A DNA stretch of 64,000 bases from Prevotellaceae bacterium (GTDB lineage: Bacteria > Bacteroidota > Bacteroidia > Bacteroidales > Bacteroidaceae). Below are positions 33,293 to 43,021 of the stretch, piece after piece. Each line of letters begins with the position of its first letter. Positions within the stretch are counted from its first letter, which is position 1. Below the pieces are notes generated by a model, which saw nothing but the letters and a program-made list of their open reading frames with translations, ran no database searches and was not told the DNA's origin. The stretch covers positions 5,263 through 69,262 of the forward strand of contig JAHZGX010000026.1 of NCBI GenBank assembly GCA_019420585.1, read 5' to 3'. The translations under genes and the position numbers were made by a program.

Positions 33293-35857
33293 ATGAAGAT
33301 TAGAGCAAGCTACGCCAACCAACCTTGTTGGAAACCGGTGACAGCCAAGAGTAACATTCCAGCAAAGTTGAACAAGTTGGAGGAGTTGGCCCGCAACATG
33401 TGGTGGGCTTGGAACCACAGTGCCAAGAGCCTGTTCCGCAGTCTGGACAGCAAACTCTTTGATGAGTGTGACGGCAACCCAATCCTCTTGCTTGAGAGGT
33501 TGAGTTTCGAGAAAATGGAGAAACTCTCCCATGACCAGGCTCTGATACAGAGAATGGATGAGGTGTACAAGGAGTTTCGTGCCTACATGGACGAGAAACC
33601 CGACCAAAACCGCCCCAGCGTGGCTTACTTCTGCATGGAGTATGGTTTGAACCACGTACTGAAGATCTATTCTGGAGGCTTGGGTGTGCTGGCTGGAGAC
33701 TATCTGAAGGAGGCCAGTGACTCAAACGTGGACATGTGTGCCGTGGGCTTCCTGTACCGTTACGGATACTTCACGCAGTCACTCAGCATGGACGGCCAGC
33801 AGGTGGCCAACTATGAGGCTCAGAACTTCGGTTCACTGCCCATTGAGCAGCAACTTGACGAGAACGGCCAGCCCATGGTGGTGGATGTACCCTACATGGA
33901 TTACCAGGTGCATGCCTATGTGTGGCGCGTAAACGTGGGGCGTATCAAATTGTACCTGTTGGATACGGACAATGATATGAACTCGCAGTTTGACCGCTCC
34001 ATTACCCATGCCCTCTATGGAGGCGACTGGGAGAATCGCCTCAAGCAGGAAATCCTGCTTGGCATCGGCGGCGTGCTCATGCTGCAGAAACTGGGCATCA
34101 AGAAGGACGTGTACCACTGCAACGAGGGACATGCAGCACTGTGCAACGTGCAGCGTCTGGCCGACTATGTGCGTGAGGGCAAGTCTTTCACCCAGGCTCT
34201 GGAACTTGTGCGCGCTTCTTCACTCTACACCGTACATACTCCCGTGCCTGCAGGACATGACTATTTCGATGAGGGGCTCCTGGGCAAGTATATGAGCGGA
34301 TACCCGCAGCTCCTGGGTATCTCTTGGGATGAGTTTATCGGCATGGGACGCATGAACCCAGAAGACAAGGGGGAGCGTTTCTGCATGAGCACCTTCGCTT
34401 GCAACACCTCACAGGAAGTCAACGGTGTGAGTTGGCTGCATGGTGAAGTGAGCAAGAAGATGTTCGCCGGCATCTGGAAAGGCTATTATCCAGAGGAGAG
34501 CCATGTGGGTTATGTGACTAATGGCGTACACTTCCCCACTTGGTGCGCCAATGAGTGGCGCAAACTTTATGCTGCGAATTTTGACAAAAACTTCATCCAC
34601 GACCAGAGCAACCAGTCTATATGGGAGGCTATATATAATGTAAGCGATGAGGAAGTGTGGGCCACACGAATGGCATTGAAGACAAAGTTGGTGGAGTATA
34701 TCCGCAAGCAGTTCCGTGACCGTTGGCTCAAGAACCAGGGTGACCCCTCACGCGTGGTGTCGCTGATGGACAAGATAAACCCCAACGCCCTGCTCATTGG
34801 CTTTGGCCGGCGTTTTGCCACTTACAAGCGTGCTCACCTGCTCTTTACTGATTTGGAGCGTCTGTCCAAGATAGTCAACAATCCTGATTATCCCGTACAG
34901 TTCCTCTATACCGGTAAGGCACATCCGGCTGATGGCGCAGGACAGGGGCTTATCAAGAAGATATACGAGATAAGCCAGCGTCCCGAGTTCTTGGGCAAGA
35001 TTATTTTCTTGGAAAACTATGACATGCAGTTGGCTCGCAGGCTGGTGAGCGGCGTGGACATCTGGATGAACACGCCCACACGTCCCCTGGAAGCATCGGG
35101 CACATCGGGCGAGAAGGCCCTGATGAACGGTGTGGTGAATCTGTCTGTGCTTGATGGTTGGTGGTACGAGGGCTACCGTCAGGGAGCAGGCTGGGCACTT
35201 ACCGACAAGCGCACTTATCAGTATCAAGAGCATCAAGACAAACTCGATGCAGCCACCATCTACGGTCTGCTCGAAAATGAGATAATGCCTCTTTATTATG
35301 CCCGCAACTCAGAGGGAATCAGCACCGGTTGGGTAAAGGTCATAAAGAACAGCATCGCGCAGATTGCTCCCCATTACACGATGAAGCGTCAGTTGGATGA
35401 CTATTACAGCAAGTTCTACAACCGTCTGCACACCCGTTTCGAGGCTCTGGAGGCAGATAATTGCAAACTCGCACGCGAGATTGCCGACTGGAAGGAGAAT
35501 GTGGCTGCCCATTGGGACCAGATTCATGTGGACAGCATCGAAAAGAGTGAAGAACTGCTGAGCGGTAACCTGGAGGCCGGAAAGAAGTACAATATCCAGA
35601 TTGTGATAGATGAGGCCGGACTGGACGATGCCGTAGGTGTGGAACTAGTGACTTTGACTACCGACAAGGACGGGCAAGACCACGTATATCATGTGAATCC
35701 CTTCCGCATGGTGGAGCGCAATGGCAATAAGTTTACTTTTGCAGCCTCACATAGTCTGGACAATGCAGGAAGTTTCAAGGTGTGCTACCGCATGTATCCA
35801 AAGAATGAGAATCTGCCTCACAGACAGGATTTCTGCTATGTGAAATGGTTCGTATAA
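33293..35857 (+). CDS. glgP: alpha-glucan phosphorylase (GT35)
   Basis: An 854-residue glycogen/maltodextrin phosphorylase releasing glucose 1-phosphate. It has the N-terminal DUF3417-type region (ELARNMWWAWNHSAKSLFRSLD) and belongs to the shorter, archaeal/Bacteroidota branch of GT35. Landmarks: FCMEYGLNHVLKIYSGGLGVLAGDYLKEASD (N-terminal lobe), NEGHAAL, FGRRFATYKRAHLLFTDLERL (C-terminal lobe), and GTSGEKALMNGVVNLSVLDGWWYEGY, the PLP/substrate region. Together with the synthase 47 nt upstream it forms a synthesis/degradation pair. A terminator follows. Confidence 0.92.
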   Translation: MKIRASYANQPCWKPVTAKSNIPAKLNKLEELARNMWWAWNHSAKSLFRSLDSKLFDECDGNPILLLERLSFEKMEKLSHDQALIQRMDEVYKEFRAYMDEKPDQNRPSVAYFCMEYGLNHVLKIYSGGLGVLAGDYLKEASDSNVDMCAVGFLYRYGYFTQSLSMDGQQVANYEAQNFGSLPIEQQLDENGQPMVVDVPYMDYQVHAYVWRVNVGRIKLYLLDTDNDMNSQFDRSITHALYGGDWENRLKQEILLGIGGVLMLQKLGIKKDVYHCNEGHAALCNVQRLADYVREGKSFTQALELVRASSLYTVHTPVPAGHDYFDEGLLGKYMSGYPQLLGISWDEFIGMGRMNPEDKGERFCMSTFACNTSQEVNGVSWLHGEVSKKMFAGIWKGYYPEESHVGYVTNGVHFPTWCANEWRKLYAANFDKNFIHDQSNQSIWEAIYNVSDEEVWATRMALKTKLVEYIRKQFRDRWLKNQGDPSRVVSLMDKINPNALLIGFGRRFATYKRAHLLFTDLERLSKIVNNPDYPVQFLYTGKAHPADGAGQGLIKKIYEISQRPEFLGKIIFLENYDMQLARRLVSGVDIWMNTPTRPLEASGTSGEKALMNGVVNLSVLDGWWYEGYRQGAGWALTDKRTYQYQEHQDKLDAATIYGLLENEIMPLYYARNSEGISTGWVKVIKNSIAQIAPHYTMKRQLDDYYSKFYNRLHTRFEALEADNCKLAREIADWKENVAAHWDQIHVDSIEKSEELLSGNLEAGKKYNIQIVIDEAGLDDAVGVELVTLTTDKDGQDHVYHVNPFRMVERNGNKFTFAASHSLDNAGSFKVCYRMYPKNENLPHRQDFCYVKWFV

Positions 35858-35944
35858 TTGCGTGATAAGACAGCCGTTTGCTGTGAGTGGGCCAGGCATG
35901 TATATATGTTCAGCCTGCAGAACTGCATAATGAAATTGCATGGG

Positions 35945-35978
35945 TCCCCTCGGCCATACAAGGCTGAGGGGATTCTTT
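35945..35978 (+). terminator. terminator of the glycogen synthase-phosphorylase operon
   Basis: TCCCCTCGGCC pairs with GGCTGAGGGGA (one G-T pair, 6-nt loop), followed by TTCTTTAT. Confidence 0.75.
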
Positions 35979-36017
35979 ATATTCCTTCCAAAGCCTGTGT
36001 GCATCGAAAAAAGTTCG

Positions 36018-36025
36018 TATCTTTG
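36018..36025 (+). promoter_or_regulatory. -7 box TATCTTTG for the PBP1A gene
   Basis: TATCTTTG lies 42 nt before the ATG at 36068, consistent with the membrane-segment start chosen for the gene. Confidence 0.65.
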
Positions 36026-36067
36026 TCCGAAGGATGGTTATACATATTATATATAATAGGTGACTTT

Positions 36068-38398
36068 ATGCGGAAGACGTTTTTCTTGACCCTGTGGGTG
36101 CTGTTCTTTCTGGGGCTTTTGGCCTTGGGGGCAATATTCTACGGCATCTTCAACGGCTATATAGGCTATATGCCGAATATCGAACAGTTGCAGAATCCGG
36201 TAAACAAGTTTGCCTCCCAAGTGTTTTCTGCTGACGGTCAGTTATTGGGCACCTGGAGTTACAGTAAGGCAAACCGTATCTTCGTGGGTTATGATGACCT
36301 TCCCCAGTCCATCGTTCAAGCATTAGTGGCCACCGAGGACAGGCGTTTCTATGAACATAGTGGTGTGGACTACAAAGCCTTGTCACGTGCTATAGTCAAG
36401 AGGGGACTTCTTAGGCAGAAAAGCGCAGGCGGAGGTAGTACCATCACGCAGCAACTGGCCAAGCAACTTTATTCCGAGAAGGCCGGAAGTGTGCAGGAAC
36501 GCCTGCTTCAGAAGCCTGTTGAGTGGGTGATAGCCGTAAAACTTGAACGGTTCTACACGAAGGAGGAGATTGTGTCTATGTATCTGAACTATTTCGATTT
36601 CCTCCACAATGCAGTGGGCATCAAGACGGCTGCTAAGACTTATTTCAGTAAGGAGCCCAAGGACTTGAGCATCACAGAGAGTGCCACTCTTGTGGGCATG
36701 TGCCAAAATCCCAGTTACTATAATCCTGTAAGGTTTCCCGAACGGTGTACCAAGAGGCGCAACGTGGTGCTTGGACAGATGGTAAAAGCCGGTTACCTCA
36801 CGCAGGCAGAGGCCGAGAAACTGCAACTTGAGCCTCTTGTGCTCAACTTCCACCGAGTGGATCACAAGGAGGGTCGTGCCGCTTATTTGCGTGAGATGCT
36901 CCGCAGGGTGCTCATGGCCAAGAAGCCTGTAAGGAGTGATTATGCCGCTTGGCAGGGACAGAATTTTTATGAGGACTCCTTGGCTTGGGAGACAGATCCG
37001 ATTTATGGATGGTGCAACAAGAATACCAACCGTGAAGGAAAGCCTTATAATGTGTATACAGACGGTCTGAAAATTTATACTACTATCAACAGTCACATGC
37101 AGGAGTACGCTGAGCAGTCTGTCACGGCACATGTGGCTGGGGAACTTCAGAAAGCATTCGAACGTGAATTGCGATCCAACCGCAATGCGCCTTATGCCTC
37201 CTCGCTGACCGCCGCTCAGGTGAAGGAAAATCTTCAGAGGGCAAAGAGGCAGAGCGAAAGGTACATCAAGATGAAAGCCACCGGCTATTCCGAGTCAGAG
37301 ATTGACGATGCTTTTGCCACTCCTACCGAGATGGTTGTGTATACGGGACAGGGTGACCGGGACACGACGATGACCCCCATGGACAGTATAAAGTACTACA
37401 AGTCATTCCTGCGCGCAGGTTTCATGTGCATGGATAACGAAACAGGAGCTGTGAAAGCATATGTGGGTGGAATTGACTACTCACATTTCCAATATGACAT
37501 GTGCACCCAAGGGCGCAGGCAGGTGGGGTCTACCATTAAGCCTTACCTGTATGCTTTGGCCATGGAGAATGGTTGGAGCCCTTGTGATGAGGCACCTAAC
37601 GTGCAACAGACTTATCATGTGGCGGGTAAAGAATGGACTCCCAGGAACGGGAGCAAGACTCGTTATGGCGAGATGGTCACACTCAAGTGGGGATTGGCAC
37701 AGAGTAACAACTGGATTTCCGCTTGGCTTATGAACCAACTTTCTCCTGCTGCCCTGGTTCGGCTGATACATGAGTTCGGCGTGGAAAACAGGGACATTCA
37801 TCCTTCGCTTGCTCTTTGCCTGGGACCTTGTGACATTTCCGTGGCCGAGATGGTTGGTGCTTATACGGCATTTGCCCGCAAGGGAGTGCGCCGCTGCCCG
37901 CTTTATGTGACCCGCATAGAGGATAGCAACGGCGATGTGGTGGCAGAATTCCAGCCTCGCGTGCGTGAAGTGATTTCCGAACAGGCCGCATGCAAGATGG
38001 TGACCTTGATGCAGGGAGTGATAGACAGCGGCACCGGCCACAGAATGCGGGCACGCTATGGACTCACCGCTCCCATGGCAGGAAAGACCGGTACGACGAA
38101 TGACAATTCTGATGGATGGTTTGTGGGATATACGCCAAGCCTGAGTTTCGGGGCTTGGGTAGGTGGTGACGAGCGTGACATACACTTTGCCAGCATGGCT
38201 GTTGGCCAGGGAGCCAATTCTGCACTTCCCATTGCGGCCTATTTCTTGAAGAAGGTGTATGCCGACAGCAGTTTGGGGTATACTCAGAAAGAGAACTTTG
38301 ATTTCCCGTCTGGTTTTGATCCATGTGGGCAACAGGGTGCCTCGGATGGTGATGCAGAGCCCGAGAGCGTGCCTGTCTTGGACGATTTGGCCAATTAA
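36068..38398 (+). CDS. class A penicillin-binding protein (PBP1A-like)
   Basis: A 776-residue bifunctional peptidoglycan synthase. The start at 36068 gives a short cytoplasmic tail and one transmembrane helix (TFFLTLWVLFFLGLLALGAIF, cited as residues ~3-25); the frame extends upstream but not as a plausible protein. The GT51 glycosyltransferase domain has ATEDRRFYEHSGVDYKALSRA and GGSTITQQLAKQLY. The transpeptidase domain has the nucleophile in GSTIKPYLYA, the SNN motif (AQSNNWI) and KTG (AGKTGTTNDNSDGWFVG). All catalytic motifs are intact. It is followed 30 nt later by kdsB, linking wall and LPS synthesis genes. Confidence 0.94.
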   Translation: MRKTFFLTLWVLFFLGLLALGAIFYGIFNGYIGYMPNIEQLQNPVNKFASQVFSADGQLLGTWSYSKANRIFVGYDDLPQSIVQALVATEDRRFYEHSGVDYKALSRAIVKRGLLRQKSAGGGSTITQQLAKQLYSEKAGSVQERLLQKPVEWVIAVKLERFYTKEEIVSMYLNYFDFLHNAVGIKTAAKTYFSKEPKDLSITESATLVGMCQNPSYYNPVRFPERCTKRRNVVLGQMVKAGYLTQAEAEKLQLEPLVLNFHRVDHKEGRAAYLREMLRRVLMAKKPVRSDYAAWQGQNFYEDSLAWETDPIYGWCNKNTNREGKPYNVYTDGLKIYTTINSHMQEYAEQSVTAHVAGELQKAFERELRSNRNAPYASSLTAAQVKENLQRAKRQSERYIKMKATGYSESEIDDAFATPTEMVVYTGQGDRDTTMTPMDSIKYYKSFLRAGFMCMDNETGAVKAYVGGIDYSHFQYDMCTQGRRQVGSTIKPYLYALAMENGWSPCDEAPNVQQTYHVAGKEWTPRNGSKTRYGEMVTLKWGLAQSNNWISAWLMNQLSPAALVRLIHEFGVENRDIHPSLALCLGPCDISVAEMVGAYTAFARKGVRRCPLYVTRIEDSNGDVVAEFQPRVREVISEQAACKMVTLMQGVIDSGTGHRMRARYGLTAPMAGKTGTTNDNSDGWFVGYTPSLSFGAWVGGDERDIHFASMAVGQGANSALPIAAYFLKKVYADSSLGYTQKENFDFPSGFDPCGQQGASDGDAEPESVPVLDDLAN

Positions 38399-38428
38399 AT
38401 GAAACGGATGACTTAAACCTGTGTAGCA

Positions 38429-39190
38429 ATGAAATATCTGGCACTCATACCGGCTCGGTACGCAAGTACGCGTTTTCCGGGTAAACCCCTTGCTGTGCTT
38501 GGTGGCAAACTTGTCGTGCAGAGGGTATACGAACAGGCGAAGACAGCATTTGATGACGTGTGCGTGTGCACTGACGATGAGCGGATTTACAATGCAGTCC
38601 GGTCGTTTGGCGGCGATGCAGTGATGACTGATACCACCTTGCGTAGCGGGACAGACCGCTGTTGGCAGGCCTGTGAACGTATGCATACAGATGCCGATGT
38701 GATAGTGAATATCCAGGGTGATGAGCCTTTTGTGCGCACGTCACAACTGGAAGGAATCAAGGAATGCTTTCTTGATGACAACACTCAGATTGCCACTCTG
38801 GTGAAGCCTTTCTCGACTTCCGACACTTTTGAAACCCTTTCCAATCCCAATTCGCCTAAGGTGGTGCTGGATGGAAATATGTGTGCCCTCTATTTTAGCC
38901 GGAGTATCATACCGTATTTGCGTGGTGTGGAAAAAGACCAGTGGCTCTTGACGCATACGTTTTACAAGCATATTGGGCTTTATGCCTATCGGCGCGAGGT
39001 GCTTCGTGAAATCTCTCAATTGTCTCCCGGTGTTTTGGAGAAGGCAGAGTCTTTGGAGCAGTTGCGTTGGTTGGAAAATGGGTATGTAATCAAGGTTGCC
39101 CTTACGGATGTGGAGACGGTGGGTATCGATACTCCTACAGACCTGCGAAGAGCCGAGATTTACTTGGAGAGAAATAAAGGTCAGTTATAA
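38429..39190 (+). CDS. kdsB: 3-deoxy-manno-octulosonate cytidylyltransferase
   Basis: A 253-residue enzyme making CMP-Kdo from Kdo and CTP for the inner core of lipopolysaccharide. The N-terminal nucleotide-binding signature ALIPARYASTRFPGKPLA is present, followed by VCVCTDDERIYNAV, TDTTLRSGTDRCWQA, VIVNIQGDEPFV, and KHIGLYAYRREVL. Length and motif order are those of KdsB. Located 30 nt after the PBP gene, probably the same transcript. Confidence 0.95.
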   Translation: MKYLALIPARYASTRFPGKPLAVLGGKLVVQRVYEQAKTAFDDVCVCTDDERIYNAVRSFGGDAVMTDTTLRSGTDRCWQACERMHTDADVIVNIQGDEPFVRTSQLEGIKECFLDDNTQIATLVKPFSTSDTFETLSNPNSPKVVLDGNMCALYFSRSIIPYLRGVEKDQWLLTHTFYKHIGLYAYRREVLREISQLSPGVLEKAESLEQLRWLENGYVIKVALTDVETVGIDTPTDLRRAEIYLERNKGQL

Positions 39191-39214
39191 TTTTGAAACT
39201 CCCTGCATTTGTCG

Positions 39215-39222
39215 TATTTTTG
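39215..39222 (+). promoter_or_regulatory. -7 box TATTTTTG with -33 TTTG for the MORN gene
   Basis: TTTG (39192-39195), 19 nt, TATTTTTG (39215-39222): one of the best promoter matches in the window. The first ATG, 39230, follows after 7 nt. Confidence 0.75.
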
Positions 39223-39229
39223 CATGCAA

Positions 39230-40402
39230 ATGGACAATCGAATGGTATTCAACAACAAGATACTCCTTTTCTTCCTGCTTGGCATGTCACTTCCTGCAGT
39301 GGCACAGCAGATAAAAATAGGAAATTATACCTTCTCGGATGGGGGAGAATATCAAGGTGAACTGTTCAAGGGAAAACCTTATGGCCATGGTACCACAACT
39401 TTCCCCAATGGTGATGTTCATACTGGAGATTATGTGAAAGGCAAGCGGCAGGGGCAAGGAACTTATCTCTTTTCCGATGGGGAGAAGTATGAGGGGGAAT
39501 GGTTTCAGAACCAGCAGCATGGTAAGGGGACTTTTTACTTTGCCAATAATAATCGTTATGAGGGGTTGTGGTTCCGTGACTATCAGCAGGGGCAAGGCAC
39601 AATGTTCTATTTCAATGGCGATACTTACGTGGGTACATGGGAGCAGGACAAACGTTCAGGCAAAGGTACATACACCTATGTAAACGGCGCGTCTTACACG
39701 GGAGACTGGAAGAATGACCAAAAGAACGGGCATGGTGTTTTTGATTGGAACAATGGAAACCGCTATGAGGGCAACTGGAAGGATAATATGATGGACGGCC
39801 AGGGCATTTACACTTATGCTTCCGGTGATTCTTACAGTGGTACCTTCAAGGCTGACCAGCAACATGGCCATGGTATATATACGTTTCACGATGGCAGTCG
39901 TTACGATGGGCAGTATCAGAACGGGAAGAGAACAGGAGAGGGAATATTCACATTCGCCAATGGAGACCGCTATGTGGGACACTTTGTGGATGGTGAGCAG
40001 AGTGGTATAGGAACGTTCACTTGGCATGGTGGAGCCGTGTACGAAGGACAGTGGAAGAACAATCACCAACATGGGCGTGGCAAATACACTTGGGCCAACA
40101 ATGATGTGTATGATGGAGAGTGGAAGGATGGCCGTATGAATGGACAGGGCATCATGCGTCAAGCCGATGGTGTGAAATTCAAAGGCACTTTCAAGGATGG
40201 GCTCAAAGACGGTTATGGTGTGCTTGAAGATGCTGACGGTATTCGGTATGAAGGCAATTTCCGTGAGGGACAGAAGGATGGTGAGTTTGTGGAGAAAGAC
40301 CGTAATGGCAATGTAATCAGAAAGGTTACTTATGTCAAAGGACTTGTTCAGTCTGTTTCGGAAAATGCTGGAAATGTTGCATCTGCCGACAAAAAAGAGT
40401 AG
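39230..40402 (+). CDS. exported protein of 14 tandem MORN repeats
   Basis: A 390-residue protein (386 if the ATG at 39242 is used). After an N-terminal signal peptide (ILLFFLLGMSLPAVAQ) almost the whole chain is 14 consecutive 23-residue MORN units of the pattern G-x-x-Y-x-G-x-W/F-x-x-G/D-x-x-x-G-x-G-x-Y/F-x-F/Y-x-N/D, for example GEKYEGEWFQNQQHGKGTF. No catalytic domain is present. MORN repeats form extended beta-sheets that bind lipids or proteins; in the periplasm or at the surface this one is probably structural. The next gene starts 5 nt after the stop. Confidence 0.88.
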   Translation: MDNRMVFNNKILLFFLLGMSLPAVAQQIKIGNYTFSDGGEYQGELFKGKPYGHGTTTFPNGDVHTGDYVKGKRQGQGTYLFSDGEKYEGEWFQNQQHGKGTFYFANNNRYEGLWFRDYQQGQGTMFYFNGDTYVGTWEQDKRSGKGTYTYVNGASYTGDWKNDQKNGHGVFDWNNGNRYEGNWKDNMMDGQGIYTYASGDSYSGTFKADQQHGHGIYTFHDGSRYDGQYQNGKRTGEGIFTFANGDRYVGHFVDGEQSGIGTFTWHGGAVYEGQWKNNHQHGRGKYTWANNDVYDGEWKDGRMNGQGIMRQADGVKFKGTFKDGLKDGYGVLEDADGIRYEGNFREGQKDGEFVEKDRNGNVIRKVTYVKGLVQSVSENAGNVASADKKE

Positions 40403-40407
40403 AAGAA

Positions 40408-40866
40408 ATGATAATAGACACAATAGATAATCTGCGGCGATACATTTGCTTGTGTCCTTTAATCCAATCGGTAGTGGATTATCTTTCATCACATTCCTTG
40501 GAGGACTTGACTGATGGTCGGCATGAGGTGTCGGGTGAGGATGTCTGGGTTAATGTTCAGACGTGTCCGCTCCGTGCGATTGAAGACGTTCCCCTTGAGG
40601 TGCATCGGCAGATGATGGACATCCAGATTCCACTTGACACACAGGAAGTCCATGGTTTCAGTACTTTGACGGATAGTGAACTGCGTTCAGCAAGTTATGA
40701 TGTACGATCCGACATCTCTTTTTTCTCCATTCCTCCACAAACATATTTTAGTCTCTCCTCCGGTCAGTTCGCCTTGTATTTGCCTGGTGAGGGACATGCT
40801 CCAGCGATAACGGATCGGCCTATCAGAAAGGCGGTATTCAAAGTTAAATATCAAACACCCCTATAA
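40408..40866 (+). CDS. YhcH/YjgK/YiaL family protein
   Basis: A 152-residue cytoplasmic protein with a cupin-like double-stranded beta-helix, DUF386 type. Typical family features: an N-terminal helix (LRRYICLCPLIQSVVDYL), the DGRHEVSGEDVWVNVQTC segment, EVHRQMMDIQIPL (the family's H-x-x-x-D motif), and the metal-site region FSIPPQTYFSLSSGQFALYLPGEGHAPAI with a conserved PGE-H. Relatives act on sugar or sialic-acid intermediates or as EbgC-like subunits; the substrate here is unknown. It is sandwiched between the MORN gene (5 nt) and the branching enzyme (2 nt), so certainly cotranscribed. Confidence 0.88.
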   Translation: MIIDTIDNLRRYICLCPLIQSVVDYLSSHSLEDLTDGRHEVSGEDVWVNVQTCPLRAIEDVPLEVHRQMMDIQIPLDTQEVHGFSTLTDSELRSASYDVRSDISFFSIPPQTYFSLSSGQFALYLPGEGHAPAITDRPIRKAVFKVKYQTPL

Positions 40867-40868
40867 TC

Positions 40869-42968
40869 ATGTCCAGTACAAAGGCCACTTCTGCCACAAA
40901 GAAGGCAGTGAATGCCACAAAGAAGGTATCAGAGAAGAAGGTGACAGTTGCTAAACCTGCCGTTCTGAAGATACTCAGAAATGACGCATATCTTGCAGAG
41001 TATGCGGATGCTATCAACGGACGATACCAGAATATGCTGGCATGCAAACTGCATTTAGCGGGTTCCTCTGGCAATCTTTCCGATTTTGCAGACGGTTATC
41101 TCTATTTTGGGCTCCATCGCAACTCTGATGGATGGGTGTTGCGTGAATGGGCACCTAACGCTACCGACATTTATGTAATAGGTGACTTCAACGGATGGAA
41201 GGAGAGTGCCAAGTTTGCCATGAAGCGTGTGTCGCAGACTGGAAATTGGGAACTCAAGATACGTGACAAGTTCTTTAAGCATGGCACTCTCTTCAAGTTG
41301 AGCGTCCACTGGGATGGCGGACAAGGCGAACGAATTCCCGCATGGATAAACCGTGTGGTGCAGGATTCTGACACGAAGATTTTCTGTGCACAGGCATGGG
41401 CTCCCGAGACTCCTTATGAATGGAAGGTAAATAAGTTCAAGCCCTCCACGTCTCCCCTGCTTATCTATGAATGTCATGTGGGCATGGCGCAGGATGAGGA
41501 AAAGGTGGGCACCTACACGGAGTTTCGTGACGAAGTGTTGCCTCGTGTGGCTCGTCAAGGCTATAATTGTATCCAGATTATGGCTGTTCAGGAGCATCCT
41601 TATTATGGCAGTTTTGGCTATCACGTGAGCAATTTTTTTGCTCCGAGCAGTCGTTTCGGTACTCCGGAGGAACTCAAGTCACTTGTCGATACGGCTCATT
41701 CAATGGGTATCTCGGTGATAATGGACATCGTGCACAGCCATTCCGTGAAGAATGAAAATGAGGGACTGGCCAACTTTGCAGGTGATTCCTGCCAGTACTT
41801 CTGCCAGGGTGACCGCCGTGAACACCCGGCTTGGGATAGTCTCTGTTTTGATTATGGCAAGGATGAGGTTATGCATTTCCTGCTTTCCAACTGCAAGTAT
41901 TGGCTTGAGGAGTTCCATTTTGATGGTTTCCGTTTCGATGGAGTCACCTCTATGCTTTATTACAGTCACGGTCTCGGGGAGAACTTTACATGTTATGCCG
42001 ACTATTACAATGGCCATGAGGACGACAATGCCATTGTCTATCTTACCCTAGCCAATGATCTCATCCATCAGGTGAACAAAAATGCCATCACCATAGCTGA
42101 GGACGTGAGCGGAATGCCGGGGCTCTCTGCTCCCATACGCGATGGAGGTTACGGATTTGACTACAGGCTGGCCATGAACATCCCTGACTATTGGATAAAG
42201 ACTATCAAGGAGAAACTTGATGAGGATTGGAAACCGTCGTCTATCTTGTGGGAACTCACTAACCGCCGCAAGGATGAAAAGACCATCTCTTATGCTGAGA
42301 GTCATGATCAGGCACTGGTGGGCGACAAGACCATCATCTTTCGTCTTGTGGACTCTGACATGTACTGGCATTTCAAGAAGGGCGACCAGAACAGTGTGGT
42401 GGAGCGTGGCATAGCCTTGCACAAGATGATACGGCTTGTCACAGCTGGTACATCCAATGGCGGTTACCTGAACTTCATGGGTAACGAGTTCGGACATCCA
42501 GAATGGGTCGACTTCCCACGCGAGGGCAATGGGTGGAGTCACAAGTATGCGCGTCGCCAGTGGAACCTTGTGGACAATAAGGAACTGTGCTACCATTACT
42601 TAGCCGACTTTGATGCCGCCATGCTTCACCTGCTCCGCAAGTTGAAGGCTATGGCCAAGTTGCCGGTGAAAGAAATCAATGCCAATGACTCCGATCAGGT
42701 GTTGGCTTTCCAGCGCGGCGATTATGGTTTCTTCTTTAACTTCAGTCCCACCCGTTCCTATACAGGGTATGGATTCCTTGTTGAACAAGGATCCTATGAG
42801 TATGTGCTCAATACAGATAATGTGGATTACGGTGGCAATGGATTCAACGATGATTCGGTGGTGCATTATACTAACTTTGACCCCCTCTATGCTCCTGAGG
42901 GCAAGGGGTGGCTCAGATTGTATCTCCCTGCGCGTACTGCTTGTGTCTTACGTAAGATTAGCGACTAA
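40869..42968 (+). CDS. glgB: 1,4-alpha-glucan branching enzyme (GH13)
   Basis: A 699-residue branching enzyme that makes alpha-1,6 branches in glycogen. It has a Lys/Thr/Ala-rich N-terminal tail (residues 1-35), a CBM48-like domain (LREWAPNATDIYVIGDFNGWKE) and the GH13 barrel: SVIMDIVHSHSVKN (His region), FRFDGVTSMLY (nucleophile Asp), AEDVSGMPG (acid/base Glu), YAESHDQALVGDK (His-Asp). The layout resembles eukaryotic-type (GH13_8) branching enzymes rather than E. coli GlgB, matching the GT3-type synthase. It starts 2 nt after the YhcH-family stop. No terminator is obvious before the following pseudogene. Confidence 0.93.
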   Translation: MSSTKATSATKKAVNATKKVSEKKVTVAKPAVLKILRNDAYLAEYADAINGRYQNMLACKLHLAGSSGNLSDFADGYLYFGLHRNSDGWVLREWAPNATDIYVIGDFNGWKESAKFAMKRVSQTGNWELKIRDKFFKHGTLFKLSVHWDGGQGERIPAWINRVVQDSDTKIFCAQAWAPETPYEWKVNKFKPSTSPLLIYECHVGMAQDEEKVGTYTEFRDEVLPRVARQGYNCIQIMAVQEHPYYGSFGYHVSNFFAPSSRFGTPEELKSLVDTAHSMGISVIMDIVHSHSVKNENEGLANFAGDSCQYFCQGDRREHPAWDSLCFDYGKDEVMHFLLSNCKYWLEEFHFDGFRFDGVTSMLYYSHGLGENFTCYADYYNGHEDDNAIVYLTLANDLIHQVNKNAITIAEDVSGMPGLSAPIRDGGYGFDYRLAMNIPDYWIKTIKEKLDEDWKPSSILWELTNRRKDEKTISYAESHDQALVGDKTIIFRLVDSDMYWHFKKGDQNSVVERGIALHKMIRLVTAGTSNGGYLNFMGNEFGHPEWVDFPREGNGWSHKYARRQWNLVDNKELCYHYLADFDAAMLHLLRKLKAMAKLPVKEINANDSDQVLAFQRGDYGFFFNFSPTRSYTGYGFLVEQGSYEYVLNTDNVDYGGNGFNDDSVVHYTNFDPLYAPEGKGWLRLYLPARTACVLRKISD

Positions 42969-43021
42969 GGCTGTGCGTTTGTGCGGATAAGGTCTGGTAC
43001 ATTGTCGTTGCATGTGGCAGA

